Shown here: positions 22,234-32,698 of the stretch, piece after piece | How positions within the stretch are numbered: position 1 is the stretch's first letter | Layout: each line of letters starts with the position of its first letter | DNA from: Agapanthus africanus | Taxonomy: Eukaryota > Streptophyta > Magnoliopsida > Asparagales > Amaryllidaceae | Length of the DNA stretch: 64,000 bases | Assembly (NCBI GenBank): GCA_030015575.1 | Contig: JASDDO010000006.1 | Location: forward strand, 320,960,361 to 321,024,360 | Direction: 5' to 3' | The notes under the pieces: generated by a model | The model's input: the letters and a program-made list of their open reading frames with translations, nothing else | Told to the model about the DNA's origin: nothing | The model's database searches: none | Made by a program: the position numbers and the translations under genes

Positions 22234-22740
22234 TTACAATGGCAAGACACTGAATCCCGGACATGGATTTAGGAATTCAGAAGCAAGTCCGAGTAAAATG
22301 CTTCTGGCCTCTCTGACCAGTTTCCTATGCATTTTCTCACGAATGGAAGTATCGGGATCCCCGCTGATATCGTCCGTCCTCTGGTAGGCGAAGATTATCG
22401 CCGTCTGTTGGAAGACCTGATGCAAAATATTAACAAGATCTTCTCTCCACCTCTTAGAGATCAGGCCCATCAGATATACTGAGTGCACCTTGTCTTCGGC
22501 ATCATCAAGTGCCTCAAGCGGCATAGCCTCGTTAAATCCAGGAAGTGCTTCCCAAATCGCCCCCATGATAATTTTCAAAAGAGCGGAACGGCAAGAGAGT
22601 AGTCGACTATTGTATTCATCAAAGAGACGTATCACCTCAGCGCATTGGGCATCCGTAAACTCCTGGCCTTGACTGCGGCCTTGGACGCGAATGTCTTCAT
22701 AGGAGATAATCTCATCAAGATCATACAGATGGGCAGCCAT
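22234..22740 (-). CDS. aORF-B of E1: antisense protein, 168 codons
   Basis: An open frame antisense to E1 between integrase and the 3' LTR. The product is related to aORF-B of E2 and E3: an initial MAxxxYxxxEIIxxxD, RLLxxRSxLL near residues 45-54, MxAIWxxxPG near 58-67, LDxAxDKxxxxYxxGLI near 78-94, and a following FQ block. No function is known to me; it has no catalytic motif, zinc knuckle or membrane segment and looks alpha-helical. The start is fixed by alignment with the E2 and E3 copies. A minus-strand TATA lies about 115 bases upstream. Antisense genes in this position are known from Tat elements in general. This copy looks whole. Confidence 0.65.
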   Translation of the reverse strand: MAAHLYDLDEIISYEDIRVQGRSQGQEFTDAQCAEVIRLFDEYNSRLLSCRSALLKIIMGAIWEALPGFNEAMPLEALDDAEDKVHSVYLMGLISKRWREDLVNILHQVFQQTAIIFAYQRTDDISGDPDTSIREKMHRKLVREARSILLGLASEFLNPCPGFSVLPL

Positions 22741-22854
22741 AGTATCTGGAAAGAAAATTCAGTAAGAGAGATCTAAGCTCTAAAATGAGAATTAAATTCT
22801 CAGAAAAAAGAAGAACAAGAGAAGAACAACAGTCATCTCAAGGGCCAAAGGCCC

Positions 22855-22862
22855 TACTTATA
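22855..22862 (-). promoter_or_regulatory. Antisense TATA box of E1
   Basis: TATAAGTA on the minus strand in the context CCTATAAGTAGGGCC, about 115 bases upstream of the aORF-B start. It aligns with the TATAAATA of E0 at 1059-1066. Confidence 0.55.
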
Positions 22863-22951
22863 GGCACAGGAAAATGATTCAATTTCCAAGAAGATCCAAC
22901 GGTGGAAAATCTGCTACCGCTGCACTCACGTGTGAGCCACGTGAGCGCAAT

Positions 22952-22966
22952 GGTGGGGAGGGCATT
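22952..22966 (+). promoter_or_regulatory. Polypurine tract of E1
   Basis: GGTGGGGAGGGCATT ends directly before the 3' LTR. It would be the primer for plus-strand DNA synthesis. Confidence 0.6.
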
Positions 22967-25207
22967 TGTTTTCCCTAATAAAAGAGCAAAACTCTGTTCA
23001 AAATTTAAAAGGTAGCACCTCACGTGCCTTACACGAGGGCGCCAGCGCTAAGAGTTTAAAAACTCTGAGACAGCGCCTCACGTGCCTTGCACGAGGGCGC
23101 CAGCGCCAAGAGCTTAAAAATTCTGAGGCAGCAACTCACGTGCCTTGCACGAGGGCGGCAGTGCCAAGAGTTAAAAATTCTTAGGCAGCGCCTCATGTGC
23201 CTCGCACGAGGGCGCCAGCGCCAGAACCAAAAGCTCTCTGTTAGACAGAGCCGTTTGATCAAAGATTCAACGGAGGTGATAAATCATCAAAATGTAGATT
23301 AAATTCTACTGAGGAAATATTCCTAAAATCTTTCCAACAAGAAAGATTACTCTCTGTAAAACAGAGCACCGTTGGATTAAAAATCCAATGGTGATTAAAA
23401 ATTACCTATCTGCAGAATAAATTCTGTATGGAAAAATATTTCCCTAATATTGTTAAAAACGAGAAAGATATCTTCTGTAAAACAGAAGTCCTTGGATCAA
23501 AAATCCAACGGTAGATAAAATCCCTAAATCAATTAAAGATCTCTCAGAGATATCTTTAACTAAATCAATAAACCTGCCTCTACTATATAAAGGACCCAAA
23601 ACTTCAAGTCTTGTACAGAGAAATCACCCCATAAACTTCAAAAAAAAAAAAGAGAAGAGAGCAAGCAAGAAGAAAGCTTTAAGAGGGAAGAAAGAAGAAT
23701 ACCTCTCTTCGAGGTAAATAAAAATAATAGAGATCAGAGTATCTCATCTGCATATCCAAGGGTTTAACCCTTATAAAAGAACTTAGTTCTTTCTCTGGAT
23801 CTGAGATCCATGAGACAAGTCTTCCATAAAATGAGAATTTAATTCTCATTGGGGTGAACTTGTTCTTGGGGATCAAAAATCCAGAAAAGAATAGAGAATT
23901 GAACTCTTCAGAACAGAATATACGAAGAAAACCTAGCGCCAAGCGCCTCACGTGCCCCTCACGTGGGCGCTACTTAATAAGGAGTGCCTAGCACTCAGTG
24001 TTTGGCGCTCGGCGCCAAGCGCCTCACGTGCCCCTCACGTGGGCGCCATTCAACATAAAGCGCTCGGTACTAATTAGACAGCGCCTAACGCCCAGTGCTT
24101 AGTACCAAGATCCTCACGTGCTCCACATGTGGGCGCCATAAAGAGTATTTAACACTCCATAAAAACAAAAAAATAGAAAAGTAAAGTAAAGTGTGAGCGT
24201 CAGAACCCATATAAATGCCCAGTATTGTTCGCACAGAAAGGGGATTGACCCTAAGCAAGTGTTTAGCACTTTACTTAAATGATAAAGACTGAGTGGGCTG
24301 AGCCCAAGTTGACCAAATCCCTAATTCAGATCAACCGAGCCCATGTGCTCATTATTTTCCAAGTTGGTCTTAGTCCCAAACACGACTACTAATCTTCCGA
24401 CAGGATATTCATATCACACTTCCTCTCAATCCGAAAATTGGTTCAAGGGTATATCTCTCTACACCTCTGATACATGTCATTGTAATTCTTCAACGTCTTC
24501 AGAGCGATGGCGGGTCCCGACAACCAACAACTCTTTGGCGCACTCCCAAATCGATGAGTACATCCTACTATGGACCGAAATGTCCTCAAACTAATAATGG
24601 ACCGAAACGTTCTTAAACAAGCTACGGACCAGAACGTCTTTAAACTAACATAATAGAGCCCAAATGCTCTTTTGTTTGATCTAAACGATCCTAAAAAATC
24701 TTGTTGAGTAGATCTTAGTCTAAAATTAGACTAACGTATGCTCAACAAACATTTAAATTGATTTTAATCTCAAACGAGTCAAACGATCCTTAAATCAACC
24801 CAAACCCAAATCTAAGAATATATGGATTTGGACTAATCCACGCCCTACGGGCGACAACATATTCCGTATACAATCCACGAGCAACCAAAAATAAAACAAA
24901 TACATACGATATGTAGTGACCTTCTGGAGTAGGAGAAAGTGGTTATCGCTACGCGGTAACGTAATTAACTGCAGGGGCTTGCGCTTGCAGGGAAGAGCGT
25001 CCCTACAATCAAAAAAACCCCTCAAAAATGAGGGGGAATCTGACAAAGTTTGCTACAATGGCCGCATCCGTCCAAACCTCCGATACACGGTGCCATAAAT
25101 CAATTTGGCATTTTCGGAGAGGTGGACGGATAAACCCAAATAGTATCTGCCCCCAAATTCAGGTAAGACGACCCATCCCGGTTCATCTCTGTTTTCGGCG
25201 GTAAACA
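22967..25207 (+). repeat. 3' LTR of E1, 2.24 kb
   Basis: TGTTTTCCC...GGTAAACA, matching the two pieces of the 5' LTR. It has four CACGTG-type modules of about 60 bp (22990-23225; one is mutated to CATGTG), the promoter TATATAAA at 23584-23591, palindromic leader sequences, and a three-unit VNTR near 24570. Because it is unbroken, it shows what the 5' LTR looked like before N1 inserted. Confidence 0.85.
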
Positions 25208-26040
25208 ATGGGTAGGGAGTTACCCACTAAGGATAGACCGAGCAGGGAAGTTGCTCGGTGACCTCTTGAGGAGGGCTTTGGATTCTTAGCGTAGATGGGT
25301 AAGAAATTATCCACTAAGGATGGACCGAGCAAAGGAGCTGCTCGGTGGTCTCTTGATGAGGGCTTCAATCCTTGGCGTCGATGGGTAGTAAACTACCAGC
25401 CATAGATTGACCGAGCAAGGAAGCCGCTCGGTGGCCTCTTGAGGAAGGCTTTGGATCCTTAGCATCGATGGGTAAGAAGTTACCCACTAAGGATGGACCG
25501 AGTAGAGGGGCTGCTCGGTAGCCTCTTGATAAGGGCTTCGATCCTTGGCGTCGGTGGGTAGTAAACTACCAGCCATGGATTGACCGAGCAGGGAAGCCGC
25601 TCGGTGGTCTCTTGAGGAGGGCTTTGGATACTTAGCATAGATAGGTAAGAAGTTACCTAATAAGGATGGACCGAGAAGGGGAGCTGCTTGGTAGCCTCTT
25701 GATGAAGGCTTCGATCCTTGGCGTCGGTGGGTAGTAAGTTACCCACTAAGGATAGACCGAGCAGGGGAGCTTCTCGGTGGCCTCTTGATGAGGGCTTTAG
25801 ATCCTTAGCGTAGATGGGTAAGAAGTTACCCACTAAGGATGGACCGAGTAGAGGAGCTGCTCGGTGGCCTCCTGATGAAGGCTTCGGATCCTTAGCGTCG
25901 ATGGATAAGAAGTTACCCACTAAGGATGCACTGAGTAGGGGAGCTGCTCGGTGGCCTCCTGATGAGGGCTTCGATCCTTGGCTTCGGTGGGTAGTAAACT
26001 ACCAGCATGGATTGACCAAGCAGGGAAGCTGCATGGTTTT
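25208..26040 (+). repeat. 86-bp tandem hairpin array of E2 (about 10 units)
   Basis: Units recur every 86 bp (CTCGGT blocks at 25254, 25341, 25427, 25514, 25600 and on to about 26030). Each unit can fold into several stems: GGGTA...TACCC, ACCGAGCA...TGCTCGGT (25237-25259), a CCTC...GAGG stem, and a longer-range stem ATCCTTAG...CTAAGGAT. The array lies upstream of the aORF-B promoter on the same strand. E3 has the equivalent array, with the same period but different stems, at 38450-39160. Open minus-strand frames over this block are repeat by-products. Confidence 0.85.
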
Positions 26041-26283
26041 GCGAGGCGTTGCCCGACCTTCCTCGATGTGTGAAGATCTGGAGGAGCGACCGTCGTGGGC
26101 GGCACGTGGAAGGAACGCACAGGTGAGGCGAGGCATTTCAAGATCTACGTCGTTCTAAATTCAGTTGGCCGAGAAATACGGGATGCCCACCACATGACGG
26201 TGCGGTATTGGAAGAATTGAGAAAAACCCAGGATTCGCGCCCACGCGCGTGCAAATTTGGGCCCTTAGGGATTCTGTTGAGGC

Positions 26284-26291
26284 TATAAATA
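26284..26291 (+). promoter_or_regulatory. TATA box of aORF-B in E2
   Basis: TATAAATA in GGCTATAAATAGAG, 47 bases before the ATG at 26331. The E3 copy has TATAAATA 51 bases before its ATG. Confidence 0.65.
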
Positions 26292-26330
26292 GAGAAGGAG
26301 ATGGGTTTGTTTCATCATTGTTTTTTTGAG

Positions 26331-26741
26331 ATGGCCGGGCGTATCTATGCGATTGAAGAGATTATCACTCCCGATGACGTCTACCTGTATGATCAGTCCA
26401 TTTCCGAGGAGATATACCGGAGTGTGGTCCAGCGCGTCGAGGACCACTTCGTCCGTCTACTTCCTCGTCGGTCGCCCCTCCTCCAATTGCTGATGCACGC
26501 AATCTGGAGGGGGTCCCCAGGGTTGTACAACCCCCTCTCCGAGGAGCTGCTGGACGAGGCGCTCGACAAGATGCGTACGATCTATGTGCTCGGCCTTATC
26601 TTGAAGAACATCCATGACCGATCTTTGGCCCTTATTTTGGAGTGCTTCCAAAAGAGACAGATCGCAAGCCAGGGCTCGGCAGATCGAGGGCCCGGCGCTT
26701 CCGTGGCGTCCCGGGTTCATGGGCAGTATCAGCTGGAGTGA
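26331..26741 (+). CDS. aORF-B of E2: antisense protein, about 136 codons
   Basis: Antisense to E2, between integrase and the hairpin array. It starts MAGRIYAIEEIITPDDVYLY. The ATG at 26331 is preferred over an in-frame ATG at 26301 because the E3 copy begins at the matching codon (MTGRVYTIRKIISHDDVYFY). The middle has RLLPRRSPLLQLLMHAIW, SPGLYNPLSEELLDEALDKM and YVLGLILK, shared with E1 aORF-B. Function unknown; no known domain recognised, probably all alpha-helical. It has its own TATA box and a 3' stem-loop plus AATAAA. It is tail to tail with pol, whose stop is at 27079. This copy looks open; the E3 copy is longer at its C terminus. Confidence 0.7.
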   Translation: MAGRIYAIEEIITPDDVYLYDQSISEEIYRSVVQRVEDHFVRLLPRRSPLLQLLMHAIWRGSPGLYNPLSEELLDEALDKMRTIYVLGLILKNIHDRSLALILECFQKRQIASQGSADRGPGASVASRVHGQYQLE

Positions 26742-27078
26742 GCTGAAGAGGCCAGGGCTCAGCTGGCGGAGATCTCCACAGAGTATCACCAACAGTGCTT
26801 CCTTGACCCCGTACCCCCCTTTTGTAATTTTAATCTTTATATAAGGCTGAGGAGCCCATAATACCTTTTGATAAATAAATAAAGCTCTCTTTTTGTGATG
26901 TTCTGTTGTTTCCTGTTTGGTCTTCTGGGTGCGTTTGAGTATTTTCAAAAAATGAAATCCGTGACCTTTGAACTGAGAAAGAGGGAAACACATAGGAGAA
27001 GCTTCTTCTTATTAAAAAAACTTAGAAAGATTTACATCGCTTTATCAAAGAAGAAACATATAATCATAGATATGCTTT
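26742..27078 (+). other. Gap between aORF-B and pol in E2
   Basis: Non-coding 3' UTRs of two convergent genes. It holds the stem-loop at 26845 and AATAAATAAAG (26874-26884), then an AT-rich stretch up to the pol stop. A minus-strand frame of 178 codons over 26457-26993 is the shadow of aORF-B. Confidence 0.6.
26845..26856 (+). terminator. 3' stem-loop of aORF-B in E2
   Basis: GGCTGAGGAGCC, followed by CATAATACC and then AATAAATAAA about 18 bases on. Same motif as at 3969, 37867 and 39883. Confidence 0.6.
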
Positions 27079-28380
27079 TCAAAGGTACAACTTGAGCTTC
27101 TCGGCGTTGTAAGTCCATGGAAATTTGCGACCCGCCGCGTCTTGTAAGTGATAGGCCCCGCCGGGCAATACTTCGGAGACGAGAAATGGGCCGTCCTACT
27201 TTGGGGAAAACTTATGTAACTTTCCCTGGTCAACGAACTCGTTCCGCCTTAGGACTAAATCTCCGATCTTGAAGGCGCGATACTTAACTCGCGTGTTGTG
27301 GTAGCGGGTGGTTTGCTGTTGAAAAGCAGCAGTTTTGATCTGTGCCCGGTCTCGTTTCTCCAACAAGATGTTCAGATTAGTCTGGAGGGTTGAGGTGTTT
27401 GCTTCATCATCGAAGTGCTCGACCCTGTAACTGGGCAACCTAATCTCTGCTGGGACCATCGCCTTGGTGCTGTAGCAGAGGCTGAAGGGGGTCTCTCCAG
27501 TGGGGGTCTTCTTTGACGTGCACAAGGCCCATAAAACCCGGGGTAATTTTTCGACCCAACTGCCCTACCGTCCTTCCAGACGAGCTCGAAGACCCCGAAT
27601 GACGTCCCGGTTAGTGACCTCGGCCTGCCCATTGCACCGAGGATGCGCGACTGCAGCAAACTTCAACAGTATATGGTATTTACTGCAGAATCCTTTAACT
27701 TTGTCATTTTTGAAGTTCGTCCCATGGTCGGTAACGATACACCTCGGGATCTCGAACCGGAATATTATGTTGTTCTGCAGGAACTTGATGGTCGTGGTGG
27801 CGTCCGGTTTTCTGATGGGGACAGTCTCGACCCACTTCGTAAAGTAGTCCACCACGACGAGGATGTATTTGTGCCCGCCCGTACCGGTAGGGAGTTGGCC
27901 TATCATGTCCATTCCCCTCTGGGCAAACGGCCATGGAGAAGTCAGGACAGTTAGCTCGGTAGCCGAAAGATGGGGTATGCTGCCATGGAGCTGGCAGCTC
28001 TTGCTTCTTTTGACGAGCTTCTGAACGTCCTGATGGATGGTCGACCAATAGTATCCTTGGAGTAGCGTCTTCTGGATTAAGGTGCGGGCCCCTTGATGTG
28101 CTCCGCCGACCCCTTCGTGAACCTCACGGAGGACGTAGTCGGCATCGTGGGGTTCGACGCACCGAAGCAGAGGTTGAGTGAAGGCTTTCTTATAGAGATT
28201 TCCACTGCTCAAAATGAAATGGCGTACTCTGGCTTGGAGGCGGCGGGCTTCCCCTCGATCTTCTGGGAGCGTACCTTCCTTAAGGAATTCTACTATGGGC
28301 TTCTTGCAATCTCGGTCTTCTTCCCGGGCAACGTAAACTTGAAGTGTTGTCGCTTTGTCTTCCACGCTGGGCTGTGGCAA
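27079..28380 (-). pseudogene. Integrase of E2
   Basis: Zinc-binding part (VHEGVGGAHQGARTL), then the DDE core: MDMIGQLP, CIVTDHGTNFKND and NGQAEVTNRDVI, in order along the minus strand. The C-terminal part (KKTPTGETPFSLCYSTKAMV, VLRRNEFVDQGKLHKFSPK) reaches the stop at 27079-27081. No chromodomain. Most of the core is in one open frame; a few breaks. Confidence 0.85.
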
Positions 28381-28429
28381 GACCTCGAAGAGGATATTTC
28401 TCTTGTTGTTGGCCGTATAGGTGGAAGCT

Positions 28430-28810
28430 AGTTTGCTCAGGGCGTTGGCCTGGGCGTTTAGGTGCCGGGGGATCTGATCTATTTGAACTTCGTCGAATTC
28501 TTTTCACAGTCTCCTTACCTCGGCTAAATATTTCACCATCAGAGGCTCCTGTGCCTCGAAACGGCCGGTCACCTAGCCTATGACCAGGGCAGAGTCACTG
28601 AGGATTCGGATTGTCTTCAGCCCCACTCCGGAGGCGATTTGTAGCCCAGCTAGCAAAGCCTCGTACTCCGCGGCGTTGTTTGAGGTCTTGAATCCAAGCT
28701 TCAAAGAATACTCCATCTCTGCCTAGTTCGGGCCCTAAATGATGAGGCCGGCACCACAGCTATCCTCGGTTGATGATCCATCAACGTAAAAGCCCCAATC
28801 GGGGACGGAG
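28430..28810 (-). pseudogene. Archaeal-type RNase H of E2
   Basis: DWGFYVDGSSTEDSCGAGLI (near 28750-28800) is the first-aspartate block of the extra RNase H of Tat elements. It lies between the first RNase H and integrase. Broken. Confidence 0.7.
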
Positions 28811-28950
28811 ACGGGCCTCTCTTCGATCGAGGGTTGAGATCCGGGGGCCGGCACTGACATTGCCTCCTTGCTGGGGATAGTACATTTGACAATAAAATCG
28901 GCCATGACTTGTTCTTTGATAGCCTGCCTTGGGCAATACTTGATGTCGAA

Positions 28951-30250
28951 TTAAGATAACTCCCACCTCCACTTCTCCAAGCAACCAGAAGACTCGGGGG
29001 AGGCGAGAATAGCCCCCAAAGGACGCTCGGTAAGAACGAGGATGGTGTGTGCCTGGAAGTAGTGCCGTAGTTTCCTCGAGGTCATAATAAGCGCCAAGAC
29101 GATATTTTCTATGGACGGGTACCTTGTTTCCGCGTCTTTAAAGATGTGGCTTACGTAGTAGACCGGCTTTTGGACTCCTTCGACTTCTCGGACAAGCACC
29201 GAGCTGGAAGCCTGATCGGACACAACTAGATACAGTGATAGCTCGTCTCCCTCAATCGGCCGGGTGAGCAGTGGTGGAGTCGCTAAGTGTACTTTCAGTT
29301 GCTCGAAAGCGATCTGACACTCCTCCGACCATTCGAACTTTGGGATTTTCCTCAGGGCTTTGAAGAATGGGAGGCACTTTTCCCCGGACCTCGACCTGAA
29401 GCGACTCAGAGCGGCTACTCTCCCCGTGAGCCGCATGACTTCGATGTTAATCTTTGGCACAGTCATGTTGAGGATGGCATTGATTTTCTCCGGGTTAGCC
29501 TCGATTCCTCGGTGGGTAACCATGAATCCGAGAAACTTGCCGCTAGTGACCCCGAACGCGCACTTGGCGGGATTCAGTTTCATCTTGTATTTGCGGAGGA
29601 TGTCGAAAGTCTCGCCAAGATCTTTGGTGTGCTCATCTGACGAGGTCGATTTAACGAGCATGTCGTCGACGTAGACCTCTATGTTCCTCCTGATCTGTGG
29701 TTTGAACATCCTGTTGACCAAGCGTTGGTATGTAGCTCCGGCGTTTTTGAAGCCGAAGGGCATCACCTTATAGCAGTATACCCTCCGGTCCGTTGTAAAT
29801 GGGGTGAGATCTTCGTCTGCCGGATTCATATGGATCTGGTTGTAGCCGGAGAAAGCATCCATGAAGCTGAGTAACTCGTGGCCTGCCGAACTGTCGACGA
29901 GCTGATCTATCCGAAGAAGAGGATAGTTGTCTTTCGGGCAGGCCTTATTGAGGTCTGTGAAGTCAACGCACATTCTCGACTTCCCGCTCGCCTTTCTAAC
30001 CATTATTACATTCGCCAGCCATTCTGAGTAGGCCATGTTTCGAATGAAGTTGGCTGCGAGCAACCTATCAACTTCATCCTCGATTGCCATTTGTTTGATC
30101 GGAGCGAAGCTTCATTTTTTCTGCCTTAGGGGTCGGACCGTCGGGTCGACCCCGAGCTTATGTGATATTACTTGGGGGTCGATCCCGGGCATGTCAGCGG
30201 GCGCCCAAGCGAACAGGTCCGAGTTTCTTTTGAGGAAGTGGACTATGTCG
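28951..30250 (-). pseudogene. Reverse transcriptase and RNase H of E2
   Basis: Blocks in order on the minus strand: CVDFTDLNKACPKDNYP, FMDAFSGYNQIHMNP, CYKVMPFGFKNAGATYQRL, the active site VYVDDMLVKS and [14 protein letters not shown], then RNase H with LYLVVSDQASSSVLVRE, PVYYVSHIFKDAETRY and LRHYFQAHTILVLTERPL. A 379-codon open block covers most of it. Wording and order match E3 and are typical of Tat. Confidence 0.85.
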
Positions 30251-30255
30251 TCGCG

Positions 30256-30980
30256 TCAGGCCCCCGTTAAGAGTGACCCGATTTGGACGGTCCGTTCATT
30301 GTCCCCTTCAATGAGGGGGACCTCCGTTAGTGGCTCCGCCGAAGCCCCTCTGATTTCTTTTTGCTCGTCCCGAGTATCCAAGGACCCCCTAGAATCATCC
30401 GTGCTTTCAAGGTCATCGCTTCGCTCCTCGGGTATGGATGTCGCTGTGAAGAAAATCTTTGCGGTTTGCTGGTTCCCGTAGGCCCGGCCTATTCCACTTT
30501 GGTCGAGTGGAAACTTGATCGCGAGGTGGTAGGTCGAGATCGGGGCCCGGAAGGAGTTTAGCATCGGGCGTCCTAGGTGAATATTGTAGGTCGATGGAAT
30601 TCTGGCGACGATGAACTCCATTGGTATGGTTCGTGTACGGCCCGCCTCCCCAATGTTAGGTAGGAGGGCGACCACTCCTTCTACTGGGATGGAGTGGTTA
30701 GTAAACCCTGACAGAATGTGGGCGATCGGCGTCAGGTCCGACGGGCCAAGCTTCATACATAAAAAGTAGTCTAGAAAAGGATGTATGCCGAGCTTCCCGA
30801 GTTGACCAGTATCCTTTGAACCTCATAGTGGTGGGCCCATGCTGTAATCACCAGGGGGTCGTTGTGAGGCAAGGATATCCCATGGAGGTCCTCGTCGGTG
30901 AAGGTGATGGGCTCGGCTGCTTTAGTCTTCTTCCGGGGCTGGATGCTAGTCCTCTCGATCGGCAGGAGGCGTCAAATCTC
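30256..30980 (-). pseudogene. Protease region of E2
   Basis: Protease-type sequence between gag and reverse transcriptase: LGPSDLTPIAHILSGFTNHS, MEFIVARIPSTYNIHLGRPM and APISTYHLAIKFP are the C-terminal half of the domain. The part nearer gag (to 30980) holds the weaker N-terminal half. Broken. Confidence 0.65.
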
Positions 30981-30986
30981 GCCGTA

Positions 30987-32640
30987 TCATGGCACACACC
31001 CTGTTGACACGACCATGATTTGTCCGATCGTCAGCTCACCGGTAGGGGGATGGTTCTCTTGCTCCCGGTCGGCTTGTTGCTTTTCCCGCAAGTATTTTGC
31101 CAGGTGCCCCGAGCGAATTAACTCCTCAATGTAGTCTCGGAGCTGTTTGCAGTTCTCGGTGGGGTGTCCCTGCGACCTATGGAAGGCGCAGTAAGGGCCT
31201 CGTGTCCGTTTGGCCGCCCTATTGGTGACCGGAGGGAGTTTGAAAAATCGCTCGCCCTTTGTCTCCTCCAACAGCTTTGTCTGGGAGATGTTGAGCGGGG
31301 TATACTCCTGAAACTTCGGGGAGTATGGCTTTGGCCGGTCAGTCTTCTTCTTTTCTTCTCTACCCTTTTTCTTTTGATCGGCCTGGTCGCTTCGGAGTAG
31401 GTTCGCATTTACCTCAGACTCGAGCTGGATTTCTCGCTCGGTCCAGGCCTTTACCTCGGCCATGGTCTTAGGTTGCGCTAATCTAAAGGAGCAGAGCCAC
31501 TCCTTGTGCCTAAGACCCGACCTAAAGGCCTTGATGACAGTCTCATCTCGGTGCTCTGGGACGTTAAGAAGAGCATTGGGTGACATATCCTTTGAATGAT
31601 TTCTTGTCCCCGTTCTTTATAGTGAAGAGGTAATCGACCGTCTGCCTATACCGTTTGTTCCCGACGAAATGCCCGAGGAACTGGGCGGCCAGCTCATCGA
31701 AGGTAGAGATGGAGCGTCGCGTGAGTCCTCGGAACCAATCTCGTCCGGGAAGGATAAGAGTGGCGGGGAACGCTCGGCATTGGACGGCGTCAGAGTTGTC
31801 CTGGAAGCGCATCCCGGCCATGAACGCATCCAGATGGTCTTTTGGGTCAGACTTTCCGTCGAAGAGGGACACCTTTGGAGGCTTGTTCCTGGAGGAGACG
31901 CGGACAATGAGCAGCTCTTCGGTGAAGGGCTTCGTAAGCGAGTCGGCAGTATACCTGGCCCCCTCGTTTGAAAGACGACTCTCCCGATGTATACCTTCGA
32001 TCTTCTTTTCGAGGGCATCGAGTCGGTCGTGGTATCCCGAGGATTCGGCATACTCGGAGTTATTGGCCCTCCCGCTGGCGGCCTATGCCTGGTTGCGGCT
32101 CCGGTTCCGTTCTATGAGGATCCTTAGGTCCCCTGGCGAGGTCGTCCTTGAGCTACCGTGGTGAGTGCCGTCCATGCAACCCTGTCGAGGGAGAGGGTGC
32201 TGGCCATGCCTAGGTGCAGGAGAGCTGACCGACACTTCCTCGGAAGGGACAGGAGCATGATGGGCCTCGGGACGGGGTGCTCTTACGTGAGACCTCGGCG
32301 TGGAGTTGTAAGGTGCCCAGCGGGTCATTGAATTGATCACCACGGGGGATCTGTGGCCGCCGGAAATAGCGAGACGCTGTTCTGTCATGCCAGCATGGGC
32401 AGCGTCGTCTCCCCCTCTACGAAGGTCACGGTCCCGAGGTGGGGGAACGGCGACCTGTGTGGCTTGCCCAGCTGTCTGGACATGGACAAGGGCGTCCACG
32501 ATGGACGTGAGCCTGTCGATCCGTGCAGACAGGGCGTGAAAGGTGTTCGGGGGAGGAGGGGATCCGTCCGCGCCTCCGTTGTGGGGAGGACGGCGGCTGG
32601 TGCTGGGATCGTCGCGATGATCACTCGCCATCAGCTTGAG
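30987..32640 (-). pseudogene. gag region of E2
   Basis: It begins MASDHRDDPSTSRRPPHNGG near 32631, followed by a coiled-coil-like segment (IDRLTSIVDALVHVQ) and a basic linker. The capsid block (FDGKSDPKDHLDAFMAGM, DWFRGL, FVGNKRYRQTVDYLF) spans about 31560-31880, then KAWTEREIQLESEVN and a knuckle-like CAFHRSQGHPTENC near 31170. Same order as E3 and E4. A few breaks. Confidence 0.75.
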
Positions 32641-32678
32641 ATTGGAAGATCAATTTTTGATGAGTGGAACTTTTCGTG

Positions 32679-32698
32679 TTCCCACAGATGGCGCCAAC
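32679..32698 (-). promoter_or_regulatory. Primer-binding site of E2
   Basis: GTTGGCGCCATCTGTGGGAA on the minus strand, directly after the LTR end. E3 and E4 have nearly the same sequence in the same place. Confidence 0.75.

Larger units (their letters stand above)
4348..25207 (+). mobile_element. E1: Tat/Ogre-like LTR retrotransposon with both LTRs
   Basis: Starts TGTTTCCCC and ends GGTAAACA, flanked by ATGGG on both sides (4343-4347, 25208-25212). Without the nested N1 it is about 17.2 kb: 5' LTR, candidate PBS at 10273, gag, protease, reverse transcriptase, RNase H, archaeal-type RNase H, integrase (to 17865), a long non-coding tail with hairpin arrays and an 887-bp duplication, an antisense gene near the 3' end, a purine tract and the 3' LTR. 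The second RNase H and the protease block (HNRPLYVTGY, ILVDNGSSVN) place it in the Tat lineage, nearer Ogre/Retand than E2 and E3. gag-pol has roughly ten breaks. The LTRs differ by about 7% over the last 400 bases. Confidence 0.85.

Noticed and set aside
25208-26040. Regular direct repeats that could look like a CRISPR array (also 38450-39160)
   Set aside because: The setting is a plant genome inside a retrotransposon; units are back to back without unique spacers.
26457-26993. Minus-strand frame of 178 codons
   Set aside because: Shadow of aORF-B of E2; no homolog in the matching place of E3 and no domain.
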